In this document: piece after piece, positions 11,362 through 23,531 of the stretch
Numbering within the stretch: position 1 is the first letter of the stretch
Layout: every line of letters starts with the position of its first letter
Assembly (NCBI GenBank): GCA_010405405.1
Contig: MU004230.1
Span: 3,183,744 to 3,247,743 of the forward strand
Reading direction: 5' to 3'
Length of the DNA: 64,000 nt
Source of the DNA: Microthyrium microscopicum
Taxonomy: Eukaryota > Ascomycota > Dothideomycetes > Microthyriales > Microthyriaceae
Program-made: the position numbers and the translations under genes
The notes under the pieces: model-generated
Databases searched by the model: none
What the model saw: only the letters and a program-made list of their open reading frames with translations
What the model was told of the DNA's origin: nothing

Positions 11362-12587
11362 TTAAGTGCCGAAACGCTTCTGGGCCGACGCATAGTTGTT
11401 GAGTGCTTGCGTAAAGACTGAATACGACACGCCTTCGGTATAATCAGGTAGATGGCTAATTCATTGAGTTAGCGCTTTCGCTCTGTTAACTTCGTTGAGT
11501 CAATTGCAACTTACAATATCTCTGTCAGCCGCACCTGCCATGGCGGATACCCATCCAACACCACTCTTGGTCCGAACAGAATTAGTAATTCTGGCTCATC
11601 CATGACCAGCTCCGTCAGCTCGGCGTCAATAAGATCAGCATTAATGTCGACTGGTGCTAGATTCCCCTTTTGCGCCATGCCGGCTAGAACTTTGGCTAGA
11701 TCGACCATGCTTGAACGGCCATCGTCTGCACTGAGCAGCAACACTGTGATGGTGAAAGGGCTGTGGGCGTTGGGCTGGTTGGGCGGCGTGGTAGGCGGGG
11801 AATAGGCGGGCTCGCTGGAAACGCGGATGGAGAGATGGGGTGTGTTTTCACGGGCGAAGTAGCGGTGGAGAGTTTGGCTTATGGCGATGTGTAATTCGGG
11901 GACGGTGCGCTTGAGGACGCCTAGAAGAAAATGTTTAGCCTGCGTTCATACATGGAGGTTCAGAGAGGAGGAAATACCTGTCTTTTCGTATACGCTTAGA
12001 AATGAGATGCCGCTGGCTGCACACCACGATGTAAGATCCCCAACGTCGTTGACTAGAGTCGCCATTGCTGCTTGGCGGTCGTCTTGTGTATTAAGTTCGA
12101 GTGCGACGCTGAGATGTTGCGGCATTTTGCTGATGTTCTTCATGTCTTTGCGGATTAATTCTGGTGTACGATGGTGGTAGTTGAATACTGCGGACCAACG
12201 ATGTTTGACAGCTCTGATGCTTTTCCTTATGCGAATGTGTATGCCAAAGAAGATGTGAATGATGGTGTGGAAGGCCATGTACAGCCAATGCCGCAGAGTC
12301 GTTCTTATGGGCTTCTTACGCTCCTTGCGTTTGCTCTCGGCCCTTTGATGTATCCTTTCTTGAAGCATGACTGTTGATTTACTGTTTTGATTCTGCGAAG
12401 GTGGCATTTGAGTTCGTCGACGCGATGCAGCGCGTGATGGATATGGCGAGGGAGTCTTTGACGAATCGTTGGAGGGTGGTTCGGGTAATAGGGGCTTCAT
12501 GATGCTTTCGCGTTCGCGTGCGGAAAGTTCATGGCCCTCGAGACTGCTGTTGTCGTAGAAGGCGGCTGTTTGGCGAGCGGAAAGCAT
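11362..12587 (-). CDS. NUS1: Dehydrodolichyl diphosphate synthase complex subunit NUS1 (NgBR homolog)
   Basis: Exons 12587-11978, 11920-11515 and 11455-11362 give 369 residues. NUS1 is the non-catalytic partner of the cis-prenyltransferase RER2/SRT1, which makes the dolichol backbone for protein glycosylation at the ER. A basic N-terminal region is followed by a hydrophobic segment around residues 97-117 (a likely ER anchor). Next come the family segments MPQHLSVALE, LTSWCAASGI and LSVYEKTG; the last is split by intron 1 and continues as VLKR. The protein ends KRFGT; a C-terminal RxG motif is known to matter for cis-prenyltransferase activity. The third exon (31 codons including the stop) is required to reach that terminus; without splicing the ORF stops at TAA right after the exon-2 donor. 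Confidence 0.88.
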
Positions 12588-13100
12588 GGCGGCGGTTTCT
12601 TTGCTTTTGTGGTACCTGCGTCTGTTTGGCTATAACGGCCTGTGGTACAGCGGGGAGAAAGGAGCACAAGAGCGATACGAAGGTGGTATCAATTTTGGAG
12701 GATAGCTGGCATGATCAAGATGAAGTTGCACGTAAACAAAGTGGATCTAGGATGATGTCGATAGACATGGAGCCCTGAAGAGATGAATAGGTCGATGGCC
12801 ATATGCAAAATACGAGTAATAGTTGGAGACGATTGGTCGGTTCAAGCCGGAGCCCAGCCTTATGGCTGACTAAGACCATTTTCCTACTTCACCCCTTTTC
12901 CTGCTCGGTTTTGGTACTTGTACACAACATAAAGCTACACAATGTTTAAATATTCTATTTACGTCTACCAACCATCCGAATCCACAGGGCTCGATTCACC
13001 CGTGAGCATTTGGCTCTACTCGTACTGTACCACAGCACGTACCTGATCGAGTTTTGTAACCAACCGCCACAAGCTCTCGTCCGAAGCGTCTTTTCGCGCT
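12588..13100. other. Intergenic, upstream of NUS1 and downstream of the F-box-like gene
   Basis: About 0.5 kb without a supported gene. It should contain the NUS1 promoter and the 3' UTR of the next minus-strand gene. The plus ORF at 12518-12778 mostly shadows NUS1 exon 1. Confidence 0.6.
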
Positions 13101-14356
13101 TTATAGAGGATTCCGCGGATAGTATCTCTCTTCGTCGAAGGTTGTTTCCGTTTCCCATCCTAAAGCTCTTGCTTGTGCCAACAGATTGTCCCGCTTCTGG
13201 ATGTGATGCCTGAAACTCCCAGGGAGCCAGAGCTGCGGCAAAAAGACAACACCGGCTAGGTGAGTAAGCTTGATTTGCATCGTATGGCGAGTCTGATCTG
13301 ACTGGTTCTTTATCTGGAGTCCATGTAATAGGCCCCAAATATCGGTATGATCAAGCCTATCCTTCAGCCAGTAGCTAACCTTGAGCTTCTGCGCTCGTCG
13401 AAATTTCCACATTTCGTTCTTCTTGATCACTAATTGCTTCATCAGTGGGTCATTGTTGTCGTAAACAAGCTCGAGGCTTGTCAGATTAACAAATCTGTTC
13501 AGCCAGATAGAGCACTCAAGAAAGGCACGCGGCTCAGAATCTAATTCAGGGTAGCTTGACAGGTGAACTAGATGTCCTTTGAGTCTCTGGTCCTGGCCCA
13601 ACAGGTGCTTGTATCCCATATGCTGGTAAAGCTCGCCCACAGATATACGGCGCAAGCTTATTGGACCTTCTTTGACACTGAAAAGCACGCCGCGGACGAT
13701 CCATGGTGCAGATACGACCAGTTTGCGAATATGTCGGTAGTTGGTAGGCCCAATCTTCGCGAGGAAACAATACAGCGCAATCCAGCCACAAGGTGTGACG
13801 AAGTTGAAGGTACTGTAACCATAAAACAATGGCACGGCTTCTTCATGGACAGTGCGGCAGGTGCGTAGAAAGCGTAAGATCGGAATGATTTGCTTCCTAA
13901 ACTTGCTATGTGCCGTGTTTGTAGCCCACGGACGAACCTTACGACCATTGCCCAGATCGATTGAACCTAGCACGATGGGATCCGAGAAAACGAGAAGTTG
14001 CTCATAAATCAGCATTCTCACGTCGGAATTCAGATCCAGAAAAGCAATCTTGCCAGTGTGTTGAGGCTACAACGAGCTGATCAGCCTGATGTAGCTTGAC
14101 GGAAAGACAACTGGCAGGGGCAGGAACTAACCATTCCGATAGTTGCAAGTTGCTCTTCAAAGAGTGCTGGCCATTTTGCATAGCGTCTTCGAATCGCTCG
14201 TTGCTGTGCTAGAAGTTCTGCACAAGGATCTTGTTTTATTGTCGTGGCGACCTGGCGCATCGGGGCGATTTTCTTTGGACTTGTTCTGTGTTCGAGATCG
14301 CCCGACTTCACTGGACTTGGGGGAATCCATGGGGGTCTGCTTCTCGTCTCAGACAT
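13101..14356 (-). CDS. F-box/DUF7730-like fungal protein of unknown function
   Basis: Exons 14356-14132 and 14066-13101 give 396 residues. A polar N-terminal 75 residues precede the joined segment FLDLNSDVRMLIYEQLLVF. That resembles the opening helix of fungal F-box-like/DUF7730 proteins (LPxELRxxIYxxLL). RFLRTCRTVHEEAVPLFYG then matches their L-x-x-C-R-x-x-x-x-E-A-x-x-x-x-Y motif. The rest contains leucine-spaced segments but no catalytic signature. Proteins of this kind are numerous in Pezizomycotina and may be substrate adaptors of SCF ubiquitin ligases; that role is inferred. The exon junction is supported by the continuous motif across it. ATG 14356 is the first in-frame start. Confidence 0.7.
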
Positions 14357-15007
14357 GATGAAGAGCCAAGTGTTTGGTTGCGTGGTAGAGAAGCTCAGCT
14401 AACAGTTACTGAGCTCATCTTTTACTACAAACATTTAAATTCATCAGAGATTTAGTCTCAAAGTGTGCCAAGCCCTAGCAACGCTTTCGTAAAGAACAAT
14501 AGTGGTGAAGGCAGTCACGACTGTAACCGCTGAGCAACCTGGGTAAGCACCAACGACCGGGTAGGCACCCTTTGGTCATCATGATAACGTCGTTTCTCTT
14601 TTTACTCGTGAAACGTTCAACACCAGAGTAGGCTACATTATCATCGCTTTAGGGGCCAAGAAATCTCCTAAATCCAAAAAGGTTGAAATCCCACCATAAG
14701 GCTGAAATAGGGCTGGCGACTTTGGCTTGAGGGGAGGGGCAACAGTAAACTTCGGATAAGTTTAGTTAAATGCTACGTCAATACATCAGATGGTATGCGC
14801 TTTCCATCTTTACCATAGATCTTCATGACATAGGCTTACAAGACAATTACTAATACATAGCCCCCCAAATCCCATGACGATTGATTCAATTGCCTCCGGG
14901 TTCAGCTTCCCTACTTGCTCTATGTAAATACACAGTCGTGCCCAAGTTTCTTAACTAGACTCTACTAGACTTCTCTCATATTATCAAATCAGCGCCACGA
15001 AGAAATC
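14357..15007. other. Divergent intergenic region
   Basis: 650 bp between two divergently transcribed genes. No ORF with recognisable features. A CT-rich stretch precedes the ATG at 15008, as expected for a core promoter and leader. Confidence 0.6.
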
Positions 15008-16156
15008 ATGACGAACCAGGCAGCATGGATCAAGGAAAAGCAAGGAAAGCCACTGGTCATTGACGAGGCCGATATGTACAAGCCGGGCGCTGGTGAAGTC
15101 CTCATAAGAAATCACGCCGTGTCCATTAATCCCGTCGACTGGGTAATGCAGGATCATGCCTTCTTCCCAATGTCTTACCCAAACATCCTCGGGTGCGATA
15201 TTGCAGGCGAGATCGTCGAGGTCGGACCAGAAGTCACTGATTTCAAGAAAGGAGATAGAGTCATAAGGTATTGAGTGAATCCTCACCAGAGAACGATATA
15301 TGCCTTCGAGGCGGTACTCACACTTCACACAGTCATGCTATAAACCTCGTCACTGGATCACCCTCCCATGGCGCATTTCAGCAGTATGTCATCGGCCAGG
15401 GCAATGTAACCGCCATCATCCCCGACAATCTAGCCTACGAACAAGCCGTTGTGCTTCCCCTGGCCATCTCGACGGCAGCCTGTGGTCTCTATCAATCCCA
15501 CCATCTCGCTTTGCCTCTACCAAGTATAGGCGCTGCGCGTCTGGGCAAGACACTCCTTGTCTGGGGCGCCGCATCCTCTGTCGGTTCTGTCGCCGTACAG
15601 CTGGCCAATGCTTCCGGTTTCGACGTCGTAGCGACCGCGTCCGCAAAGAACATTGAGTATGTCAAGAGCTTGGGTGCCAAGGTCGTATTGGACTACAACA
15701 GTAGCAGTGTCGAGGACGACGTTGTGAAAGCCTTGCAAGACGGCGAGTTTGCGGGCGTCTTTGAGGCTGTTGCGAAGCCGGAGACGCTCAAGGTCAGTTT
15801 GAAGGCAGCGTCTCGCGTTGGTGGAGGGAGATTGGCGCCTGTGCTTCAGGTGCCTGAGGAGTTGTTGCCAGCAAATATCAAGAAGGCGCCGGAGTTTAGT
15901 AAGTGTCATTCTGAGGTTGTGGTGTGAACTCTTAGCTGACCTCAAATGCCTAGTCTTTGCAGCTAGCTTGTACAAGGAGAGCCCTGAGGTTGCGAAAGCC
16001 GTGTGGGGTGAATATCTGCCAGCTGCGCTTGCGGATGGCAGCTTTCTGGCTAAGCCGGATCCCATTGTGGTGGGTACGGGATTGGAGAAGATTCAGGATG
16101 GCTTTGAGCGTCATAAGCAGGGCGTTTCGGCGGCAAAGGTCGTTGTTAAGCTGTAG
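15008..16156 (+). CDS. Medium-chain dehydrogenase/reductase, CipB-like zinc-type oxidoreductase
   Basis: Exons 15008-15267, 15333-15898 and 15954-16156 give 342 residues. The N-terminal GroES-like half has GAGEVLIRNHAVSINPVDW and GCDIAGEIVEVG; the second half carries the nucleotide-binding segment LVWGAASSVGSVAVQLA. This fits an NAD(P)H-dependent quinone/enoyl-reductase-type MDR. The catalytic-zinc ligands of classical alcohol dehydrogenases are not evident despite the usual 'zinc-binding oxidoreductase' naming of this group. Substrate is unknown, probably a small enone or aldehyde. Intron 1 removal joins DRVIS to HAINLVTGSPSHGAF, and intron 2 gives EFIFAASLY, both normal for the family. No secondary-metabolite genes lie beside it. 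Confidence 0.85.
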
Positions 16157-16465
16157 ACATAAGTACGCGGCAATGATACTTCCTCGGCCAGCAAAGCCAC
16201 CGCTCATGCTACCGCCTCTAGTAGCGGGGTTTTGTTAGTAGTACATTTAATAAAGGATTCGATCACCTTTCATGGGCTGCGCGAAGCACGCCCAATCAAC
16301 GAGCAATCTTGATGAAAATGCATTGTTAATTCCATTTCAGTCGTACTGCCGGACTTTTTAATGCTAAAAAATGCCACAACGCTCATATCAGCCAACCTGC
16401 AATGCACCCCAACAACAAATATACACATCATTGAGTTCCCATCATCTACCTATCTCACCAAATTC
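16157..16465. other. Convergent intergenic region, nothing seen
   Basis: Common 3' flank of the MDR gene and the cysteine-rich gene, with no supported feature. Confidence 0.6.
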
Positions 16466-17152
16466 TCAGTCTGTCATGTTGACATCCTCCCTAACCTCCA
16501 AGCAATCCAAACACACAACTCGTCCCTCTGCTCCCTCCTCGACGCAGCATTTACTACATATGGTCTTCTCCCCACAAGGCCCTTCCTCACAAAATCGTAT
16601 ACATATGAAACAACAGCGTTCATCGCACCGCTGACAGTCAGAGTACCCTGGCAGATGTTGTTTGAGACGCGGTGCCCGGTGGCATATGTGGCACGCGTCT
16701 AGTAGGCTCTTCTTCTTCTCGCCTGCCTCCAGGCGCGGCGAGGAACTGCTGCTCGCTGCTGGCGAGTTCTGGCTATTTGATGGATGACATTGCCCATCCC
16801 CATCGCTGCCGCGTTCGCGCAATGGCCGGCGCGCCCGCGCAATACTCCGTTGAGTCGGTGGACTATGCGTAAAGCGGTCGGACGGGAGACCGATACGTGG
16901 GTATATTTGCAGAGCTGGGTCGTCGGAGAGGAGATGTGCATAAGGGTCGTGCTTGTGCTTTTCGTGGAGGGATTTGGAAGGTTGTGGATCGACTTGTTTG
17001 ATAGGCAGAAGTTTGTGTCTAAGCATACGATTAGTACATGTTGGGATTCTATATAGATGTGGAGTGTACATTTTTAGTGGCGAGGAGGTTAGGTCTTCGA
17101 CGCGTTTGCGTTTGCCTAGAGCGCCGCAGTGATCGCTGTGGATGCCTTCCAT
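16466..17152 (-). CDS. Fungal-specific cysteine-rich (RING-like) protein, function unknown
   Basis: A single exon of 228 residues. The N-terminal two thirds are basic and low in complexity, with KRKR near residue 14 (possible nuclear localisation), a YRIPT segment and a serine run. The last 75 residues hold a dense set of cysteines: CHICH, then YSDCQRCDERCCFICIRFC, then CSKCC, then VVCLDC. This spacing is that of a zinc-binding RING/PHD-like module and suggests a small chromatin or ubiquitin-linked protein, but no assigned function is known to me. Start ATG 17152 is the first in-frame ATG. Confidence 0.72.
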   Translation of the reverse strand: MEGIHSDHCGALGKRKRVEDLTSSPLKMYTPHLYRIPTCTNRMLRHKLLPIKQVDPQPSKSLHEKHKHDPYAHLLSDDPALQIYPRIGLPSDRFTHSPPTQRSIARARRPLRERGSDGDGQCHPSNSQNSPAASSSSSPRLEAGEKKKSLLDACHICHRAPRLKQHLPGYSDCQRCDERCCFICIRFCEEGPCGEKTICSKCCVEEGAEGRVVCLDCLEVREDVNMTD

Positions 17153-18414
17153 GGCTTGTTTATTGTTCGAGTGCTTGAAAATGTAGTAGAGTGGTGCAGA
17201 CGATGTGGCGGCCTTGTAGGTGCCGTGTCATATTACGGAGCACGACATGAAGGTAACAAAGGGTAGAGGAGCTGGGCACAGGTGTCTGAGGCTCTGAAAG
17301 GGTGTTGGAGCGTGACAAATGGGAATATGGTTGTTGTTGCGATCAATGTTGTCGTTCAGGGGTCAAAGCGCTTGGTGTTGCAATTTAGCGCTTGTTGCTT
17401 TTTCAGCCTTGTCTTCAGCCTTATACCGTGTTTTCTTGCTTGTGCAACCTTAGTTCTTACTGTAAGTAGAAATACATCTCGACATGCTGTGTGTGATCCT
17501 GAGATGGTGAATATGCGCTCAATTCTCTAGAGTGTAATGAACTTAAACAACTCCGGAGGAACAAGTGAGCAGCCACGATACCTAACTCTGTTGCCACTTT
17601 CTGAGACAGAGCCTCAGAGGTGGCAAATTTATTAAGCATGTAGCATATTTGAGTAGTCTTGAGCCATGGTCCACTGTACTAGAAAATTCACATGGTAGAT
17701 ATCTTGCAACTTACGCCATTCAAATTTACGCCACTGCTATTACATCTAAGATCGTCAGACATGCAGTCTCGAAATAGCGAGTAACTCAAGAATTACCAAA
17801 AAGACTAATAGCTCAGCCACACTATGCTTCAAATGGTGAAAGCTTCCATTGAGATCCCGCTGATAGGTTTACTAGGATCTCCAAGTTCTGTTGCCCTTTC
17901 CGCGGAACCGCAGCATGTACAAATTATCCCTTCATGACAAACTTACCTGTACGCAAGCAGGGAAATCTAAGACAGTATAGAAGCTCAATCTGCTTCTGGA
18001 ATTCCAACACGTGCTTGCCGCTTTAACGATCCCAGGCGATCTCATGATGCTGACTTATCTCGGTTTATGGAGCGAAGTAATCAATTCCAGGTATCGTAGA
18101 TCGGGGCACTAGCCAGGTAGCAATATGCGAACATGAATCCCCACATCCTCGTTACGAGCCAAGGACCCTCGAAATGAGCTCTAAAAGTTAGCAAGTAACG
18201 TACATGACTACAAGTGGTCAAGGCCACCTCACATTATGGTAAACAGAAGCAGAATGAAAGTGTGAGTCTTTTATTGGGGGGTTTGTATCAAAGAGGGCGG
18301 GTATATACTGCATGCCAGCAGAAACGCCTGCCTCGTAGGCTCAAAGGGGTATCAAAAAATTCATAGCCAGTTTACGCCGCATTACGGTAATGCAAAGTCG
18401 TCGTTGCCGTCCTC
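17153..18414. other. 1.26-kb gene-free interval
   Basis: Normal base composition. Short ORFs (17282-17530, 17457-17639) lack motifs and splice context. No RNA gene or repeat recognised. Confidence 0.55.
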
Positions 18415-19052
18415 CTATTCAAGCTGTTCTCGTTCAAACCTTTCTAGTCGTCCTTTTCGGCCCAGCCACTTTGCATATCCAAACAATCGCACGCAAAGAA
18501 GCGTCTGAGTAGCAAAGTGAAGTGTCATGAGGCAGAGAAGAACGACTTCCAAGGACCACATCCACACTAAGCAGCTCCCTTCACTCCATGCTGGTGATGA
18601 TAGTGTCTTCAATTTATCTTGCAGCTTGTGTTGGATGGCTGCTGACGTTTCTGGGTGATCTCCCAACGGATCCGGGAACTTGCCATTGGAGCATATCAGC
18701 TGGGGGAGAGAGAAGCTGTATCGGACCAGAAGAATTCGTGGGATGAAAAAAATGATGCTGTCGAGGAGAAGATGAGCCGCAAATACTGTTATTAAAGGTG
18801 CACTTCGCTGGAAAAGACGTTAGTATTGCTCAATATTGCAGTGACCGGCGGGCTTACTTTGATAGCTCCGACAAAGCCAAGTACGCTAACCAGCAAGAAG
18901 AAGATAACATAGGCAGTTAGACTGGCGCGAATGTGAAGAGGATCCTCTGGTAAATAACGTAGAGCGTAAATGGCGACCAGTGAGAAAAGAGAGACGAATG
19001 TGGAAACGGTCAGCAGTAGGCGACGAATACTAATCTCTGATTCTCGCAACAT
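18415..19052 (-). CDS. Small four-helix membrane protein, tetraspanin-like topology
   Basis: Exons 19052-18858 and 18807-18415 give 195 residues. Hydrophobic segments lie at about residues 11-31, 45-63, 70-92 and 148-172, separated by a short first loop and a larger polar loop (about 95-145) with two cysteines. Short cytoplasmic ends follow, the last rich in Arg/Glu. This 4-TM layout with a large second loop resembles tetraspanins, but the CCG motif is absent, so family membership is uncertain. The intron joins FVGAIK to RSAPLITVF, keeping the second and third helices intact. Confidence 0.68.
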
Positions 19053-22000
19053 TTTCGTCAGATTGCCTCAAAGCGGGGTTATGAGCTGAAGTCGATGTTT
19101 GAAAAGTCAAAGAGCTCAAACAAAATAGCCCTTCTTAGTCGAGATATGATAAGGGTGGACGACAATACGTCGAGGCAGGTTGGTGTCTTGGTGTTCTCTA
19201 AGATATCGTGATGCGTGAGGTTGAGGAGTTGAGCAAGGATGACAGGTTGGTAGGCAAAAAAAATAAATGCAGTACCCCAAATCCAACCGCAGCCTTAAGG
19301 TTGTGTACTCCAGAGTGAAGCAATAACGGGAGGTACCAGGCAGAAATGGATGACCTTGTGCTACTCCGCGACACTTGGACACTGCAACTCTGCAGGGAGA
19401 CGAGTGTGGAGGATGCGACGAGTGTGAGATGTAAGTTGGGGAGGATGCGATATTGAGCACGGCTGTATAACCAGGAACAGGGATATACGACCACTTTAAT
19501 AGCACTCACGATGCGATTGAGCAATGTGTTAGGACCTGCAATGAGAGGGTATATGGAAGGGCGCAATTAGAAGAAGAAGAGCGAGATGCTTGGACAACCA
19601 TGGGTCTCGTGCTCCTCGATGCCAGATGCCATAGTCAATCAAGCTCTCGAAAAGTTCATCATTATGTTGAAGAAACAGAGCCGCACAATTCTGAAGAAAA
19701 GAGCAGCAGAATCTGGTGACAATGGGAGAATGCAACGGCCCCTGGCATCAATGACTTTCAAGTTCCGGCGGATCCGAACTCAACTGCCCTAAAGGCTAAA
19801 CATGACAAAGCGGAGGTACCTCCTGCCACCAAATATATACTTCACAGTATAGGTATCTAGTTGCATGAATTTTTATTTGTTTCATGTATTAGTTGTGCAG
19901 CTTAAGGTTTGAGGCTACTACTTTTGCTGCGTGGTGGTTTCACAAGACATCCGTGAGAGCAGAAAAGTAGTCTTTATTCTCGAATTTGCATGGGCTTGCT
20001 CCAAAAATGTGACAATACTGGCAGTAGAAATAGTTACTCGGTTTCTCAGCTTCGATTGGCCTCTAGACTTTTGCCCTTTTCTAGAAGTGAGAAGCTGATT
20101 CCATGTAGACATGCACATAGTTCGTGAGATGAAAGACTCGGTGCTTAGCGCATCAATCTTGTCTAGCAACTCCAGTCGTATCAGAGATTTAGATTTTCTC
20201 AAAAATCACTGAGGAATCCGCTGCTCGATGCCTTTCGGAGGTCTACATCAACAAGTAGCATTCTTGGCAAAACGTGGAGGCCCGGCCGGCCATGCTAGAA
20301 CATGTTTCTTCCAAACATTAAGAGCACCTAGAAACCTTACGCGGCGAACCATCTATATATGCCAAGAGAGTGGACTTCTCTAATGTCAAACCTTCCCCCA
20401 ATAGAAATCCGGGGATCTATTACTCGCATTTGCCTTTTCTTCAGCTAAGATTCGCACTAAAAGGTGACCTTACCACGGTATCCTGTCCATGTCACTGATT
20501 TACCCGGTTTGATAGGAAAGAAATATAGAGCCAAGAGTCCAATTTACGCATCAAGCCATGTCTTTCCACGGATTGACGACACCTTACCATAAAACGTGGT
20601 GCCGCGGCGGCTGATACCCGCAATAGAGCGCCAGATAATAGATCATACAGCGCTACATCAGTCACGCTAGTGTCCTACCCTACGCTCTGATCAATATCTA
20701 TAGGATGATATTACTCAGACATGTTACAAATGGAATAGTAACTCAATAACATGCGGCTGAAAACTCCTAACAATAATCGTCACTGATCTGCAAGTCACAA
20801 GTGGATAATCTTTATATGCTAAAGACCGTCCCTATTGCCCTGACCATTCCGCCAATAAGAATAGCCCTCTTATAGCTGTCATGGGGAACGGTCCCAGCTC
20901 TCTTCCGGACCCTGGAACTTTATATGAGATATAGAGGGATTAGAAGACATGATGCTGAGCTTTCAGAAAAGTTCTGTTGACCTGGGCGTGCGTGTGTTCA
21001 TGATTCCAGACGGAAATTAGCAGTCATAAAATCAGCACATCTCAAAACATCCATATTTAAACTCGGATGCGATAGAAGAAATGATAAATATTCAGGACAA
21101 CAAGTTTCACATGCTAGATTGCCCCATCGGAAGAACCGAGCTTCCCATGATTTGGGTAACTCAACCATGTACTCTTTTGTGATGACCCTGAATGTCACTG
21201 GGTCGAATTTAAGATTGATCGCAAGGCTCGTAGTTCTTCGATTTCTAGAATGGGCTTTGCCATCCACCCGGATCGACAACTAGATAAACATGTTATGTTC
21301 AATCAAAATTCACTTCCGGTGGGATCCGCCTCGAGTCAAGTTTTTCAGCGAGAACTATATGGTAGATCAAACAAACAAGGATAATTAGTCTTCTGCCGTT
21401 GGCATTTACCTGGTAGCCATGTGGCGTTGATGGTCCTGATCTTTTGTCTGTTGAATCATTCAAGTATATTTCAACCTGTCACTGCAAAATAGATAAGTTG
21501 AACTGTAGCTTGAGGACAATATCTAAGGATTGTCCTATTCATGAAGCTTGCCAAGAGGAATATATACCCCAGGGTTGCAGCGACATCTATTTTATAAACC
21601 ATGCGGACGAAAGATATAGGTTTCTGCAGCCAAAAGAGTGATAATAAGCCATGCTATTGACTAGGGCCCACATGGCTCACCTAGAAGACAGCGGGAAATT
21701 TACTATAGACAATATAAAGCTTGCATCTGTGAGGATGTCGCGTGTGTTCTGGTCATGGTCCCCGACCCTATAACTGACAACCATGTTCATTGCCATCAAT
21801 CTACACATGGGGCAATGGTCTAGCTGTTGGAGTCAGTACCAACTGGCAGCGGTACTAAACGGCTAGATTGTTTCGGATATCACAATCGCAATATAAAATT
21901 TCCGTATTCGGCAGCAATCCTCAACATTATCCTCCTGAAGCAAAATAGCCTTTGCAATGTTGGTCCGTTCTAACCTCAGCTAGCCCCATCATCCATGGGC

Positions 22001-22401
22001 GGAATCATCCGCATACAAAGGTAACTTTTATACAAATTTGCTTGCTACAATACACGAGTCACACCAATTCCCTCTGTTAGCCTTCACTCGTGCTTCTTTC
22101 TTCTCTAATGAGACTCGCTGACCGAATCCACTCAATCTGATAGACCTGCGCTCGGTTCACATCATCTGTGGGGTAACAGCAGCACTATTTTCCTTGGTGT
22201 ACTAGGTGTGCCCATTAGAGATCGCTATTACATTGTGGCAATTTCGATATGAGCCTGAATCCCGCACGGATATTACTTACATAGTTGTCTTCCCTCAACC
22301 TCTGCGTCTCTGCGGCCCTTAGTCTACTTGGTTCCAAAAAGCGACTCATCGTCTTCAACAACACCTCGCAAGCAGACGACAAACTCACCCAACCTGACGC
22401 C
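19053..22401. other. 3.3-kb low-density region with possible gene fragments
   Basis: No complete gene can be built. Three ORFs look partly coding but begin at TTG and lack ATG-bearing first exons. These are minus 20202-19918 (94 codons), minus 21279-20998 (93 codons, with a hydrophilic sequence and a CETCC cluster) and plus 21444-21641 (65 codons, cysteine-rich, starting soon after a possible acceptor at about 21415). They may be decayed genes, unrecognised small exons or noise. RIP is not evident: CpA is normal. Confidence 0.5.
20998..21279 (-). pseudogene. Possible gene fragment
   Basis: A 93-codon open frame with even amino-acid composition (segments KFDPVTFRVITKEYMVELP and FFRWGNLACETCC). 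It opens at TTG directly after a possible splice acceptor. The nearest upstream candidate exon does not join in frame. No family recognised. It could be the last exon of a lost or very divergent gene. Confidence 0.25.
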
Positions 22402-23531
22402 ATGGAAGGAAACGTCGGCGCCTCGTCGCTTATGGAAGCGTTGAGATGTCTTCGGGGTGATTTCGAGGAAAGAAAAGCATGCCGTGCCGCATGTACCGTG
22501 GACAATTGTCCGCTTGTTCTTTCGTACTGGGGATACCGCCCAAATGTACCCGTCAATATGGCTTTTGCTATAATGATGGGCGTCGTCATGATAATAGTAC
22601 TGGTTCAAGGCATATGGACGCGGCGTTTTAAAAAGTACACAGCCATGATGTTCATCGGTTCAGTCATGGAAATTTTGGGTTTTGTGGCGAGAATATACGC
22701 TTACAGCTACCCCTTCTCAGATGTCAGTATAGTACCAAAACGTATTGAGACCAGGAAACTAACAAGGTATAGCTCTCATTCATTACACAATTAACAACAC
22801 TCACACTCGCTCCTGCGTTCTACGCCGCAGCTATTTACTTCTCCCTCGCTCGCATTGTCGTTACCTTTGGAGCCGAAAACTCTCGCATCCAACCCAAATT
22901 CATTCCCCGAATCTTCATTACCTGCGACGTGGTATCTCTCATTCTCCAAGGTGGTGGTGGTGCCTACGCAGCTTATCTTGCTCAGCGAGAAAAAATGCCC
23001 GATAATGGCAACTACACCATGATAGGAGGTCTATCCTTCCAAGCACTCACTCTTCTCGTATTCCTTAGTCTTGGTGCAGACTTTGGAATTCGAACCATAA
23101 AAGCATACAAGAACGGCGGCACTATGAACGAGAATCCTGAAGCCCGCCGCCTTCGCAGTTCCAAACGATTCCGCGCTATGCTAGCGTCGCTCACACTAGC
23201 AGCCATCCTCATCTTCATGCGGTCCATTTACCGTGTAGCTGAGCTGTCTGAAGGCTGGAAGGGCGATCTCATGTCAACAGAAAGCTTCGTCATCTGGCTT
23301 GAATCCGTACCCGTTGCGATATCCGGCTTCCTACTGGCAATCTTCCACCCAGCCACCTGCTTCCCCGAAAGTACAGACAGGGAGCCAGAAAGCTATGAAA
23401 TCCCCGACACACCTCCGTCCGTTTCTGCAGCAAGCCACGGATCAGTGACGGATGCGGAGAAGTACAACAGCAAATATGGCAATGTGACAGTCACATATGA
23501 TCCCACATTTGATCGTAAGCAGTGGCGGTAA
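22402..23531 (+). CDS. RTA1-family lipid-translocating exporter-like membrane protein
   Basis: Exons 22402-22722 and 22773-23531 give 359 residues. Seven hydrophobic helices are visible, with typical RTA1 (PF04479) segments: YWGYRPNVPVN near the first helix, GFVARIY, LAPAFYAAAIYFSLARIV, FITCDVVSLILQGGGG, a helix around FRSIYRVAEL-like sequence, and LESVPVAISGFLLAIFHP. The family includes yeast RTA1/RSB1, plasma-membrane proteins linked to sterol-drug and sphingoid-base tolerance; substrate here is unknown. ATG 22402 has a strong context (GCCATGG). The frame stays open upstream to a TTG at 22285, but without an ATG. The intron joins YSYPFSD to LSFITQLTT. A polar C-tail follows the last helix. 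Confidence 0.85.
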
